Shown piece by piece: positions 11,054-19,834 of a stretch of 64,000 nucleotides of DNA. Source of the stretch: Acanthosepion pharaonis (lineage: Eukaryota > Mollusca > Cephalopoda > Sepiida > Sepiidae); the NCBI GenBank assembly GCA_903632075.3, contig CAHIKZ030005641.1:1447001-1511000 (forward strand), given 5' to 3'. Made by a program: the position numbers and the translations under genes. Within the stretch, counting starts at the first letter, position 1, and the number at the start of each line of letters is the position of its first letter. The notes below the pieces were generated by a model that had not been told where the DNA came from, did not search any database, and saw only the letters and a program-made list of their open reading frames with translations.

Positions 11054-11474
11054 TCACAGGAAATTGCTATAAAGAAAAGCATTGCAAGGACATCTGCCTT
11101 ATGGCAGTATCTGGAACGGCTGGTGTATATTCACCTGACAAATTCGGTGTTGTAAAAAAACAATATTATATGAAGCCAAACAGACTTCTTTAGTGCTTGG
11201 TATCTAGCACCAAGACCCCCCAACCCCCCACCAGGGTTGCATGTGGCACAAGGCCGAGTTTATCGTGGGTTTCCCGAGCCCGTAGGCTCAGCCAAAAATG
11301 CCCGTATAACCCGTAAAAACGAGATCGGGATGGTCATTTCTCCCCGAACGAGATTCTGCCCTTCGGCGGAACCTCGTCCGGGTTCCTTTCTGCTCAAAAG
11401 CAGAGAGTTCGACCGTCAAGTCGAGAAGCTCGGCTTGATTAGTGCTTGGGGCGACATCAGTTCACGTTCCTTCA
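11054..11474 (-). mobile_element. Family C element inserted in Tc1 relic
   Basis: Reverse complement of 14445-14615 at high identity. The flanking Tc1 reading ('KNRTNV' | 'WPS..Q.LKPIENLW') resumes immediately on both sides, so the element's two ends are fixed at TCACAGGAAATTGC and ...GGTTCCTTCA as read on plus. Without its own 249-bp internal gain it is 172 bp, against 171 bp for the other copy. I see no terminal inverted repeat, no poly-A and no clear target duplication. Confidence 0.8.
11201..11438. mobile_element. GC-rich structured insert with 11-bp target duplication
   Basis: A 238-bp segment much richer in G+C than its surroundings. It lies inside the family C copy and is bracketed by the direct repeat TTAGTGCTTGG (11190-11200 and 11439-11449). 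The family C copy at 14445-14615 has this 11-mer once (minus strand, 14470-14480) and lacks the insert, giving an empty site in the same window. There are no terminal inverted repeats and no poly-A. Several hairpins are visible: 18-bp arms 11343-11360/11365-11382 around CTTC, arms 11409-11413/11420-11424, GAGCC..GGCTC at 11276-11289, and a closing pair 11249-11258/11429-11437. In the large hairpin the three mismatches become G-U pairs if the minus strand is the RNA, so a minus-strand RNA source is inferred. I do not recognise the RNA. The 87-codon plus-strand frame (11237-11500) runs out of the insert and is probably accidental. Confidence 0.8.
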
Positions 11475-11565
11475 TGGCCATCTCGAAACCAACACCTTAA
11501 ACCGATAGAAAATTTGTGGAGACAACAGAAAGTGAAAGTATGGCAACAGAATGCTAAGAAACTGT
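11475..11565 (+). pseudogene. Tc1-like transposase relic, C-terminal part
   Basis: Reads 'WPSRNQHLKPIENLWRQQKVKVWQ' (given here in two parts: WPSRNQHL and KPIENLWRQQKVKVWQ), the 'WP.QSPDLNPIENLW' block that carries the third catalytic residue (Glu, retained). It continues the central part across the family C insertion. Confidence 0.8.
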
Positions 11566-11579
11566 ATGTTTCAAAAAAA

Positions 11580-11675
11580 GAATCTGCAATGTTATCTATC
11601 TTGACCTAGCATCTCAGTTTCAGTCACTTTGCCACCGCCGTAACGTAACTTCCCTGTGTCATCGCTTTAAAAGGA
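11580..11675 (+). mobile_element. Jockey-like LINE scrap
   Basis: Reads 'ICNVIYLDLASQFQSLCHRR' and then 'NVTSLC', matching 19290-19375 ('ICNAIGFDMASRLHSLYHRC') and 44690-44770. About 95 bp remain, directly after the Tc1 relic. Confidence 0.6.
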
Positions 11676-11965
11676 TACATTATTGACTATTAATTAATCG
11701 CGCCAGTAATTTTGCCTTGACTAAAATTTTTGTTTTTTGATAATTTGGGGTTTAGTTAACTAAGTTCTGAAACATTATGGGATAAAATGAATTCGGGGCA
11801 AAGTGAACTTAGTCCTGAAGATTGCTTTCAACCATGAAATAGACTGTTGCCAGTCGGGGTTTACCTCAATGTCCACTTTTATATACATATTTATATATGT
11901 TCTATTCCTGATAGTGAACACTTTTACCCATAAATATAGCATACCTTAAATCCATATTCTTATCA
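11676..11965. other. No recognised feature
   Basis: AT-rich spacer before the compound microsatellite. Confidence 0.35.
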
Positions 11966-11967
11966 CA

Positions 11968-11968
11968 G

Positions 11969-12030
<62 letters not shown>
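11968..12030. repeat. (AC)n(AT)n microsatellite
   Basis: ACACAC passes into about 50 bp of AT. Confidence 0.95.
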
Positions 12031-12033
<3 letters not shown>

Positions 12034-12082
12034 AAAAGAAAGAGGTTGTATTGGTTCCAACGAGAGAAAAGTATGTATATTG

Positions 12083-12232
12083 GTGCCGCAAACGTTTTTT
12101 GGTTGTAATGTGGATTTATTTAGAAAAAAATATTATGTTTTGTTTTACATATTGACATGTTGACAAATGTAAAACAAAGCATAATTTTTTTTCTAAATAA
12201 AACCACATTACAACCAAAAACGTTTGCGGCAC
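12083..12232. repeat. Long hairpin with about 66-68 bp arms
   Basis: The left arm 12083-12150 (from GTGCCGCAAACG) is the near-perfect reverse complement of the right arm 12167-12232 (ending CGTTTGCGGCAC), with a 16-nt loop. Less conserved symmetry continues outward through 'aaaagaaagagg'/'ctcttcttctttttt' into (AT)n tracts on both sides (to about 12030 and from 12250). This gives a fold-back element of about 300 bp between microsatellites. The 95-codon minus-strand frame over it is accidental. Confidence 0.85.
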
Positions 12233-12248
12233 TCTCTTCTTCTTTTTT

Positions 12249-12249
<1 letters not shown>

Positions 12250-12298
<49 letters not shown>
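12250..12298. repeat. (AT)n microsatellite
   Basis: AT dinucleotides on the right side of the hairpin, mirroring the tract on its left. Confidence 0.95.
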
Positions 12299-12433
12299 AT
12301 ATTAGTGGAAAATATACATACATATGAAAAATATATCTAAAAAATTCCCATACATGTATATTTTCAGAAAAAAATTTTCCAAGAGGAAGGATCCAGGTAG
12401 AACTCAATGTCTAGGACAGAGTAAGGATATAAT

Positions 12434-12945
12434 AAAAAGGCTTAAACACTAATATTCCATGGTCATAATTTATTCCATTGGAATCGTAAATACGATCCAA
12501 ATCATCAGACCTACAAATTCAAAATGAAAAACAGAAAAAACAACTCCGGAAATCAAAACAGAATTTAGAGAAAGTGTAAGTATGAGGATGAGTGACATGA
12601 AACCTTAATAGAGAGAGTTTTTGGAGATGTGGGTGGGGTGGATTTAAAAGGAGAGAAAGAAAGTCGACGGATGTCTAATACATAAAGATACATTTCGTGG
12701 TGACATATACACACCACAGACAATTCGGATAGGAAAAAAAAAAAAAAAAAAAAGGGTTGGGGAGAGAGATGGGACGAAGGAAAATAAAATTGTGTTTACT
12801 TAAAGGGCCGCTTTGTAATTGGGAAAATTAGTATAGACTACAGGTAATAAATCAAATATAAATATATGAAGATGAATATAACGATTGTCTCATTTCGCAA
12901 GGACCAAATGTTTCTATGTTCAAAAAACACATACTAACACACACA
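12434..12945 (-). repeat. Dispersed family B, copy 2 (minus)
   Basis: Reverse complement of 8337-8826 with high identity. It also has about 40 extra bases ('ccgctttgtaattgggaaaa' and following) between the two halves, which the copy at 13148 starts with. It is oriented head to head with copy 3. Confidence 0.85.
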
Positions 12946-13049
12946 AAAAAAAAAAAAAAACCTATACAAGAAGGGGTACATACACTTAGGCATGTACTCA
13001 CACACACCCAGACATACGTGTACATACACATGCACATACATACACACAT

Positions 13050-13055
<6 letters not shown>

Positions 13056-13114
<59 letters not shown>

Positions 13115-13141
13115 AAATATATATATATATATATATATATA
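13056..13141. repeat. (AT)n tracts between the two inverted family B copies
   Basis: Two AT runs are separated by 'caaaat'. They are preceded by AC-rich text from 12930 that continues family B copy 2. Confidence 0.95.
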
Positions 13142-13147
13142 AAAACT

Positions 13148-13523
13148 ACAAAGCGGCCCTTTAAGTAAAACACAATTTTATTTTCCTTCGTCCCATCTCT
13201 CTCCCCAACCCTTTTTTTTTTTTTTTTTTTTCTTCCTATCTGAATTGTCTGTGGTGTGTATATGTTTTTAACGAAATGTATCTTTATGTATTAGACATCC
13301 GTCGACTTTTCTCCCTTTTTAAATCCACCCCACCCACATCTCCAAAAACTCTCTGTTAAGGTTTCATGTCACCCCCTCATACTTATATATATTTCTCTAA
13401 ATTCTGTTTTGATTTCGGAGTTGTTTTTTCTGTTTCATTTTGAATTTGTAGGTCTGATGATTTGGATCGTATTTACGATTCCAATGGAATAAATTATGAC
13501 CATGGAATATTAGTGTTTTAAGT

Positions 13524-13529
<6 letters not shown>
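13148..13529 (+). repeat. Dispersed family B, copy 3 (plus)
   Basis: Starts at 'acaaagcggccctttaagta', the exact reverse complement of 12804-12822 in copy 2, and runs through the same landmarks as copy 1 to 'ccatggaatattagtgttt'. With copy 2 it forms an inverted repeat with arms of about 380 bp. Confidence 0.85.
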
Positions 13530-13610
<81 letters not shown>

Positions 13611-13626
13611 GTTGTTGTTGTTGTTG
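13530..13626. repeat. (TA)n(TG)n(TTG)n compound microsatellite
   Basis: TA to 13572, TG to about 13608, then TTG triplets. Confidence 0.95.
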
Positions 13627-13914
13627 TAACCTAAAAGGGTTAGTGAATGAGGAATAACCAAAACGGAGGTTTGAAATGAAATGGTAATCTTTATAATATC
13701 AACAGAATACAATACCCGCCAGCGGCGTGAAATAGGTAAACCACTGCTAGTCGTGAAGCACTTAGACAGCGTATTACTCCCTCTTACAATAGTGTCCAAC
13801 GTATTTATGAGGATTGTGACATACCCATCAGTGTTCATAGGTACAATGATGTAACAAATATATAATGAAAGAGAAAGGCGCATAAAAAAAGAAGGCCATT
13901 GATGGACGGACTCT

Positions 13915-14370
13915 CTATGAACTTCACCAAGTCCCCTCTTTTTCCTTGTCTTCTTCTCCCTACCGACCCTTCTCTTTCCCCTTCATCTTTTTTTCATCTC
14001 TCCTTATTTCCTTTCTCCTCTTCCTCTCCTATCATCTCTCGTAATCTTCATGTCTATCGCCCTCTCACTCCCTCTCCTCTTGTTCTCACTTTCTATACCT
14101 ATCTCTCTCTCTCTCTCTCTCTCTCCGTCTGACCCTTGTGTCTTTGACTCATCCTCTTTCACTCCCTCAACATTTCCCACTCTCCTTCCACCTTTCATCC
14201 TATCTCTTCCTATCACTCTTCCCCGTTTTTCTCATCCCTTACATCTTCTCTCCTATTCCCCACTCTCTTCCCATTTCACCCTCTCTAGCTCTCTCTCTCT
14301 TTTTGCCCCCTTCCTTTTTTATACTTCCTCTCTCCTTTTCTCTCTCAGCCTGTCTCTTTCTATCATACAG
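13915..14370. repeat. Pyrimidine-rich low-complexity tract, about 450 bp
   Basis: The plus strand is overwhelmingly C and T, with a pure (CT)n core at 14102-14125. The Ser/Leu/Pro-rich frames here are artefacts. Confidence 0.85.
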
Positions 14371-14444
14371 TCTATATATGCATGTAAGAACTAGCTGCTT
14401 ATAAATGTATTTATTTAGCTGTTTGCCTTTCCTTGAGGTTTTAA

Positions 14445-14615
14445 TGAAGGAACCTGAACTGATGTCGCCCCAAGCACTAAAAAAGTCTGTTTGGCTTCAT
14501 ATAATATTGTTTTTTACAACACCGATTTTGTCAGGTGCGTATACACCAATCGTTCCAGATATTGCCATAAGGCAGATGTCCTTGCAATACTTTTCTTTAT
14601 AGCAATTTCCTGTGA
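14445..14615 (+). mobile_element. Family C element, uninterrupted copy
   Basis: 171 bp from 'tgaaggaacctgaactgatg' to 'agcaatttcctgtga', matching the minus-strand element nested in the Tc1 relic. It contains a single CCAAGCACTAA (14470-14480) where the other copy carries the 238-bp insert. Noncoding. Confidence 0.75.
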
Positions 14616-14666
14616 AATTATTTACCTTTATAGCTACTTCTCTACAAGCACTATTCACCATTTATT

Positions 14667-14715
14667 GGCCGTGTCCCTTCAGGACGTGGACGAGCATGGC
14701 TCTCCACAACATCAT
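14667..14715 (-). mobile_element. RTE-like LINE 3' terminus scrap
   Basis: 'cgtgtcccttcaggacgtgg' followed by 'catggctctccacaac' is the reverse complement of the 'ttgtggagagccatgatc..ctgaagggac' end shared by the RTE-like LINE copies. It corresponds to the LWRAMI..VLKGHG C-terminus. Confidence 0.6.
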
Positions 14716-14840
14716 ATCTTTAGTACATCTAAACAATGATTGCCCCCTTATAATCTATGCGAATTCATAATCTGCCATCGATTTGCACAAGCTTTTTAAT
14801 AAGTAACACGCTGTTTCCCTCTGTCCCGCTTGCATTCAAG

Positions 14841-14985
14841 GCTTACGGGCATATCATGTTGAAACACCGGTTCCCTTACAACCACCGAAGTTAAGCACTG
14901 TCGAGCCTAGATGGGTGACCATTTAGAAATAACAGGTGTTATAAGCTAGGTTGTATGGGTGGTGTAATGGATAATTGGCGCGTAA
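14841..14985 (+). mobile_element. 5S/tRNA SINE, head of an interrupted copy
   Basis: 14841-14950 follows 5S rRNA in order: 'gcttacgggcatatcatgtt', 'gaaacaccggttc', 'accgaagttaagcactgtcg', 'gatgggtgacca', 'aataacaggtgttataagc'. A tRNA-like A-box segment 'gggtggtgtaatggataa' follows directly. The body of the element resumes at 15425, so 14990-15420 looks like a later insertion containing family D. This is not a functional 5S gene: it has internal substitutions and a fused tail. Confidence 0.8.
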
Positions 14986-15102
14986 GTGTCTATAATGAAC
15001 TTCACTCGAATTGTTTGTTTAGCAGCATATCAAATCCTCATGTGTCATTTAATGCCGAAATTTAATTTTCCTGGGAGAATTAGTAATTTATTTCACAAAA
15101 AA

Positions 15103-15400
15103 TGTATTGCTGGTATTTTTTTTTTTTTTTTTTTTTTACAAAAACGTATTGCTGGTATTTTTTTTTTTACAAAATGTATTGCTGGCATTTTTTTTTTTTA
15201 CAAAAACGTATTGCTGGTATTTTTACTATAAAATTGTTTATAATTTCATAGTGTTCTAACTCTAGTTTGGAGGTTAACTATTTGCCTGTGACCCTAACAA
15301 GCGCTACCACCCCGGGTCGAGGTGAATTTGAGAACAACAGCAATTAAGAAGGGGCTTCTCAATATCTCCCGAAAAAAAAAGGCCTTACTGTCGGATTTAG
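15103..15400 (+). repeat. Dispersed family D with expanded internal unit
   Basis: Shares 'gctaccaccccgggtc', 'gaacaacagcaattaaga', 'ctcccg' and 'tttagcttatc' with 51030-51175 (minus) and 56270-56400 (plus). In this copy the 'attgctggtattttt..acaaaa' segment at its left end is repeated four times with long T-runs (15103-15235). The copy at 51150 has it once. It sits between the two halves of the 5S/tRNA SINE. Confidence 0.7.
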
Positions 15401-15424
15401 CTTATCATCATATCCGGGACGGGA

Positions 15425-15605
15425 TTTGTTAATCGGCGAACCGATTTCCAATTCCAATCAGGTTCCTTATATTCATTGCGCAGAAATACTCTTCTCCTCC
15501 TACCTATCGCTTAGTTAGTAACATTTATATTACTAAACTTTTATTATCCAAACAATAATTACACTCTAGAATATTTTCTTGCTTTAGATAACCTGCAAAG
15601 AGTTC
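15425..15605 (+). mobile_element. 5S/tRNA SINE, body and tail of the interrupted copy
   Basis: Contains 'ttccaattccaatcaggttc', 'ttatattca', 'atactctt', 'ctcctcct' and the tail 'ttttcttgctttagataacc', aligning with the bodies of the copies at 49483 and 51704. Confidence 0.65.
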
Positions 15606-15649
15606 ATAAAACGTAGAAAACGAGTCAATTAATCTTGCATGCAATGTTC

Positions 15650-15875
15650 TGTGTTAAAATCTTCTCATTATGTGTCTCAGAAAGTTTAACTGTCTCTTTC
15701 TAATTCTAAGGACACGCCTCCTTTTTTGCTTTGATTTTACTTAAAGCTTTTTTTATTGTCACATGCTTCGTCCACGCTATTCTTCGCATAATCATATCTC
15801 TGTTATCTTAAGACGCTTCATCATCTGTGAGGAATTGTTTTCAACATTCACTGCTGTAATATGCATTAATAACAA
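15650..15875 (-). mobile_element. RTE-like LINE fragment
   Basis: 'ctcattatgtgtctcagaaa', 'gtctctttctaattctaagg' and 'catctgtgaggaattgttttc' followed by 'aacattcactgctgtaata' align with the minus-strand copies at 27495, 36880 and 50510. On minus this covers the ancestral WTIS..MKK..EA to RKRQ.KFLGHIMR region, heavily decayed. Confidence 0.6.
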
Positions 15876-16742
15876 TAATTAGTACATATTTAATGTTTAT
15901 TATATTAATATTATTAATATTATATTATATTATTACATATTATTATATTATTGTATAGATATTACTGAACAGAGGTACTACTAGCTTCACAGGTTCATCA
16001 TAATTTTCTGGATCTATGAGGAAAAATAACACAAGTATGCGGTCTAGAACAAAAAAAAATCCGAGAATATGCCAGCTGAATACGAATATTAAATCATTCA
16101 GTTTCACATGTTCGTTATTAATGGTCGGAAACAGGGCAATTTGTAACTGTCACAAATAGACACCAAGGGCGAATTTCATCTGACCTGCGATATGCCTTCA
16201 AATAAAACTACTACTAAATAAAGTTACTACTAAAACATCTGGCCATGAAAAAACTCATTATACCTTTGTCGTATCATACTGTGCTGATGGCACAAAGCTG
16301 ACACGTTTTCTGATATTTAAAAGGAAGAATTTACCCAAGGAAAAATTGCCAAAAGGAGTTTATGTTCATGTCCATCCCAAAGGTATTATAATTAATACAT
16401 ATAATAATTGATATATATTAATAACAATATACTGAAATAGATCAATAATATAGCAGTTTAACAATCGTTTCTTTGTTTCTAAATTTTAGTCTCTTACTAC
16501 TTCGTTCAGCTTTGGAAAGGCATCTTTCGCTATTCCAATTTACCTTTGGATTTATGTGTTACATTTTTCGCTGTCTGTGAAAATACTTCCCAGGTAGGTA
16601 AATTTCTATGCTTGCTTGATTTTGAAAGCGCTAATTCACAGACTTCAAAGTCTGTCGTTGTTGTCTTCTTATATAAGATGGTTATTCCTTTCTTCCTACA
16701 TTGCTTTGAACATCGCCTTCTGCACATCTCTTTGTTTCTCTT
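15876..16742. other. AT-rich stretch, no gene recognised
   Basis: TTA/TAT-rich text lies at 15890-15955. Short frames carry no known domain. Confidence 0.35.
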
Positions 16743-16777
16743 CATTCTCTCTCTCTTTATCTCTTTTTCTTTCTTTT

Positions 16778-16826
<49 letters not shown>
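16743..16826. repeat. (CT)n microsatellite
   Basis: A CTTT-rich lead-in is followed by a pure CT run from about 16783 to 16826. Confidence 0.9.
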
Positions 16827-16829
<3 letters not shown>

Positions 16830-16889
16830 CTGACTTTCTTTTGATACTCATTTAGCTGAACCAAATGGCGATGAAAATTAAGGAAAGTC

Positions 16890-17110
16890 AGATCGTTGTT
16901 TCAATTTTCTAAGTTAGAAGAGATCGCTTATTAAGAAAATCAGCATTTAAAAACGTGGCCGTTACCTGGGTTCGATCAGTGACCTCTGATACCGATTGAA
17001 AATCCTCTAATACACTACCTAGGAACATATATCTCACTCGCTTTCTCCCTTTATCCCCTTCTCTCTTCTTTTTTTTTTCTTTTCGTTTTTTCTTTATCAC
17101 ACCCCCTCTC
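16890..17110 (+). repeat. Duplicated unit F, first copy
   Basis: Shares 'caattttc.aa.t.ag.ag', 'gacctctg.taccgat' and a following pyrimidine-rich block with 17313-17580. It contains 'gggttcgatca', a B-box-like motif, so a tRNA-related origin is possible but not established. Confidence 0.4.
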
Positions 17111-17240
17111 TCTCTTTTTACCCTCTTCGCCTATCCTTCTTCTCTCCTTACCATCTTATCCTCTCTTTTCTTCTCTTCTTACCACCTCCACCTCTCTTTT
17201 CTTCTATCCTATCCCCCTTCTCTCTCTCACTCCTAATCTC
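17041..17240. repeat. Pyrimidine-rich low-complexity tract
   Basis: CTTT/CTCC-rich text on the plus strand. Confidence 0.75.
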
Positions 17241-17312
17241 TCTGTATATTTACTCAATTCAACTTTCTATGTTACAAGACTGAATTAAATTAAAAAAAAA
17301 GGTAGGAAGAAT

Positions 17313-17526
17313 ATGTTACATCAATTTTCCAACTGAGGAGCTATTGTCTAAAGAACTAACATTCGAAATCCCATTTTAATCCGGACTCGAAAACCGACCT
17401 CTGGTACCGATAATGCATACATTATTGACCTAAGCCTAATCAGACATATGTGTGGTAATGACCTGCGAAACCTGCTTGCTAATAAAGTCCCCACGACATT
17501 CCCTTTCGCTTCTGTCACTTCATCCA
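17313..17526 (+). repeat. Duplicated unit F, second copy
   Basis: About 420 bp after the first copy, with the same ordered words ('tcaattttccaac', 'gacctctggtaccgat') and again followed by a CT tract. Confidence 0.4.
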
Positions 17527-17579
<53 letters not shown>

Positions 17580-17600
17580 ACTCACTCACTCACTCACACT
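17527..17600. repeat. (C)n(CT)n(CACT)n microsatellite
   Basis: A C-run, about 40 bp of CT, then CTCA/CACT tetranucleotides. Confidence 0.92.
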
Positions 17601-18019
17601 AAATTTGTCTCTTTCACTGTCTCTGCATCTCAAGGCAAACACGCCAATGTTCGACACAGTAAGAACACCATATTCTTCAGTATTGACCAAAGAAGACAAT
17701 TCCTTCCTAAATCACGAAAAAGCTAAATTAGATCGATTCAGCTTAGAGGGGGGAAAAGCAGATGCTATCTTTTCTACATGCTGCTGCTTTATATCCATCC
17801 AGAGTAGATATAAAGATCGATTATCTAACAGCAAAATAATTTCCATATTCACCATCGGCTAAAATTTTATAACAAAGCAAATATAAAGCTACTCATACCT
17901 TACGTTAAAAGAAAAAGAGCCTATTTCATGTGAAATATATACACCTTGTATAACAATAGCGGCAAAGTTGGTCTTCGCTTTCTTCTAAATATAGCATAAA
18001 TAATTTGTTTTATTTAGTT

Positions 18020-18345
18020 TATGCGTGCTGGTGATCGGGCAATTGTCGACTAAACTGGTCTCCCAGAAAGAATGTTCTTGTGAGGAGGGTGGATAGACGT
18101 CCAAGACCCATCAAAGAGCAGATGAACTTTCTTGGGGTAAACTGTTATCAAGCACACTGGAGAAGACAGGACTCCATAGCTATGGATGCAACCAGTGTGA
18201 TGACGTCAACAGCCAGGATGGAATCAATGGCCTCATATCCCCGACTAAGACGAGCCTTCAAGTTGAAGGACATTGGCTGCGGTTTGACCTCAAGAGGAAA
18301 GGGCTCCGTCAGATAGATCTTGTTAATGATGATGATAATGATTCG
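18020..18345 (+). other. Unclassified higher-GC segment with a 78-codon frame
   Basis: 18080-18316 is an open frame rich in Arg ('MRRVDRRPRPIKEQMNFLGV...') in a block with clearly more G+C than its neighbours. It ends beside 'taatgatgatgataatgatt', a tail style common at the 3' ends of retroposed repeats. I do not recognise the protein. A repeat 3' end is more likely than a gene. Confidence 0.35.
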
Positions 18346-18457
18346 TTTTTTTTTTTATTTTAGATCTTGAAGGAAATGTGCTGAAATTAACTTCGTAGCA
18401 TACCAGTGACAAGACTATAGTTAAAATTACTGATAATGAGGTAGGGTAAACATCTGT

Positions 18458-18545
18458 GTATTTCCTAAATATTAAAAATTGAAATATTTCCTAAATATTG
18501 AAAATTGAAGCATTTTCCTAAATATTGAACAATATTGAAATATTC
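18458..18545. repeat. Three-copy ~30-bp minisatellite
   Basis: 'tttcctaaatattgaaaatt' occurs three times with small changes (a fourth unit is truncated). Confidence 0.75.
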
Positions 18546-19155
18546 ATGCTTCAAAAGCATCAAAAGTCGCTGTGACCTGAATTTTCGCTAAAATCATATA
18601 TTTCATTTTTTTTCTTACCCAGTCATCGCTAAATGAATTAAAAAAGTTGTTGTTTTTTTTTCTAGAGTTAGATAAAAAATTTCTATATATCTGTTGAACA
18701 TATTTTTGAATGGAACAAACTATTCCTTCATCAATGAAGTTATTTTTAATCGCAAAGCTACATGAAACAATATGTCCACTAAAGATATCTTCATTCATTT
18801 ATTTATTAGTCACTTCCTTTCATACGTCGACGGTCCTCTTTAACTTCCTATCCCTTGTAGATTTAAGCGATACCTCACTCATTACCATGTTTCTTTGTCT
18901 CTGTTCTGTCATCCATTCAAAAAAAACCTCACTATTCCCTCTACCCACTTGCCTTGAACATTTTTTATGAGTGTAAAAATTCTGCAAATCTTTTTTCCAT
19001 CATTATGTGTCATATAAATTTCTGCTGTCTCTTTCTCAAGTATCATGTTCTTTTTAGTTCCAATTTTGCTTATCACCTACTCTTTACTCGCATTTTCTGT
19101 CCATAGAATTCTCGGTATTCATCGGTAGAATCACATCACTGACGCTTCGAAACTC
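18546..19155. other. No recognised feature
   Basis: AT-rich. Short frames carry no known domain. Confidence 0.35.
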
Positions 19156-19159
19156 TACT

Positions 19160-19600
19160 TCCTCCATGAGGAAATTTTTTTCTCGCTAGAATCCATCTTT
19201 ATTCGTCCCGTGCTTTAAATATCACTGCCATATCTCGTCTGGTGATCCTGCTTTATATTTCGAGATTCTCGACAAAATACGAAAAAAAGAACATTTGTAA
19301 TGCTATCGGCTTTGACATGGCATCTCGACTTCATTCACTTTATCATCGCTGTAACATAGCTTCCCTGTGTCTTTTCCAAAAATATTTTCATGGCAATTGT
19401 TCTAATAATTTTTCCACCTGGATATCTCCAACGCTTGAATTTAAGCGTCGTACGAGATTGGCAATTTGGACTCACTGTTATACGACTGAAATAGTTTGAT
19501 TTTACTGTAAGTTCTATTCTAATAGTTCCTTTTCCCACGCTTATCGCCTGTGTAACTTCGGTTTCTTGCATCCTATCCACCTAAGATCTTCAAAAAGTGA
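19160..19600 (+). mobile_element. Jockey-like LINE, C-terminal tail
   Basis: Frames give 'HCHISSGDPALYFEILDKI', 'ICNAIGFDMASRLHSLYHRC', 'NIASLCLFQKYFHGNCSNNF', 'TLEFKRRTRLAIWTH' and 'SNSSFSHAYRLCNFGFLHP'. The order (LD.IQ, L..R..VASLCLFY.YFHG.CS, F.R..RLWN.LP) is that of jockey-superfamily C-termini, and the 85-codon frame 19242-19499 covers its centre. It belongs to the same subfamily as 44430-45155, and the 5' part is missing. Confidence 0.75.
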
Positions 19601-19798
19601 AGTGCAACATCCATCGTCATCTTCTGGTTTTCTGAGTCCTGTTTTTTATTATTGTCCTTTCTCCTCGCTAACGTCTTCTCATTTTATTCCACTCTTCTTG
19701 GGATGAAATGATTAAAAGAAAGGTTGTTATATTTTTGTACTACTTTATTTTGACGACCTTAATTCGTATCTAACAACATGAGTTATCTCCCTTACTCA

Positions 19799-19799
<1 letters not shown>

Positions 19800-19832
<33 letters not shown>
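19800..19832. repeat. (TA)n tract, left flank of Penelope fragment
   Basis: 'catgcatatata..' precedes the element. The same 'catgcatatata' follows it at 20334. Confidence 0.9.

Positions 19833-19834
<2 letters not shown>

Noticed and set aside
11237..11500. 87-codon frame in the GC-rich insert as a possible gene
   Set aside because: It runs out of the insert, across the target duplication, into family C and the Tc1 relic, so it cannot be an original coding unit.
14841..14950. Functional 5S rRNA gene
   Set aside because: It diverges from the 5S sequence at many positions and continues into a tRNA-like part and SINE body. The same is true of 49483 and 51704.
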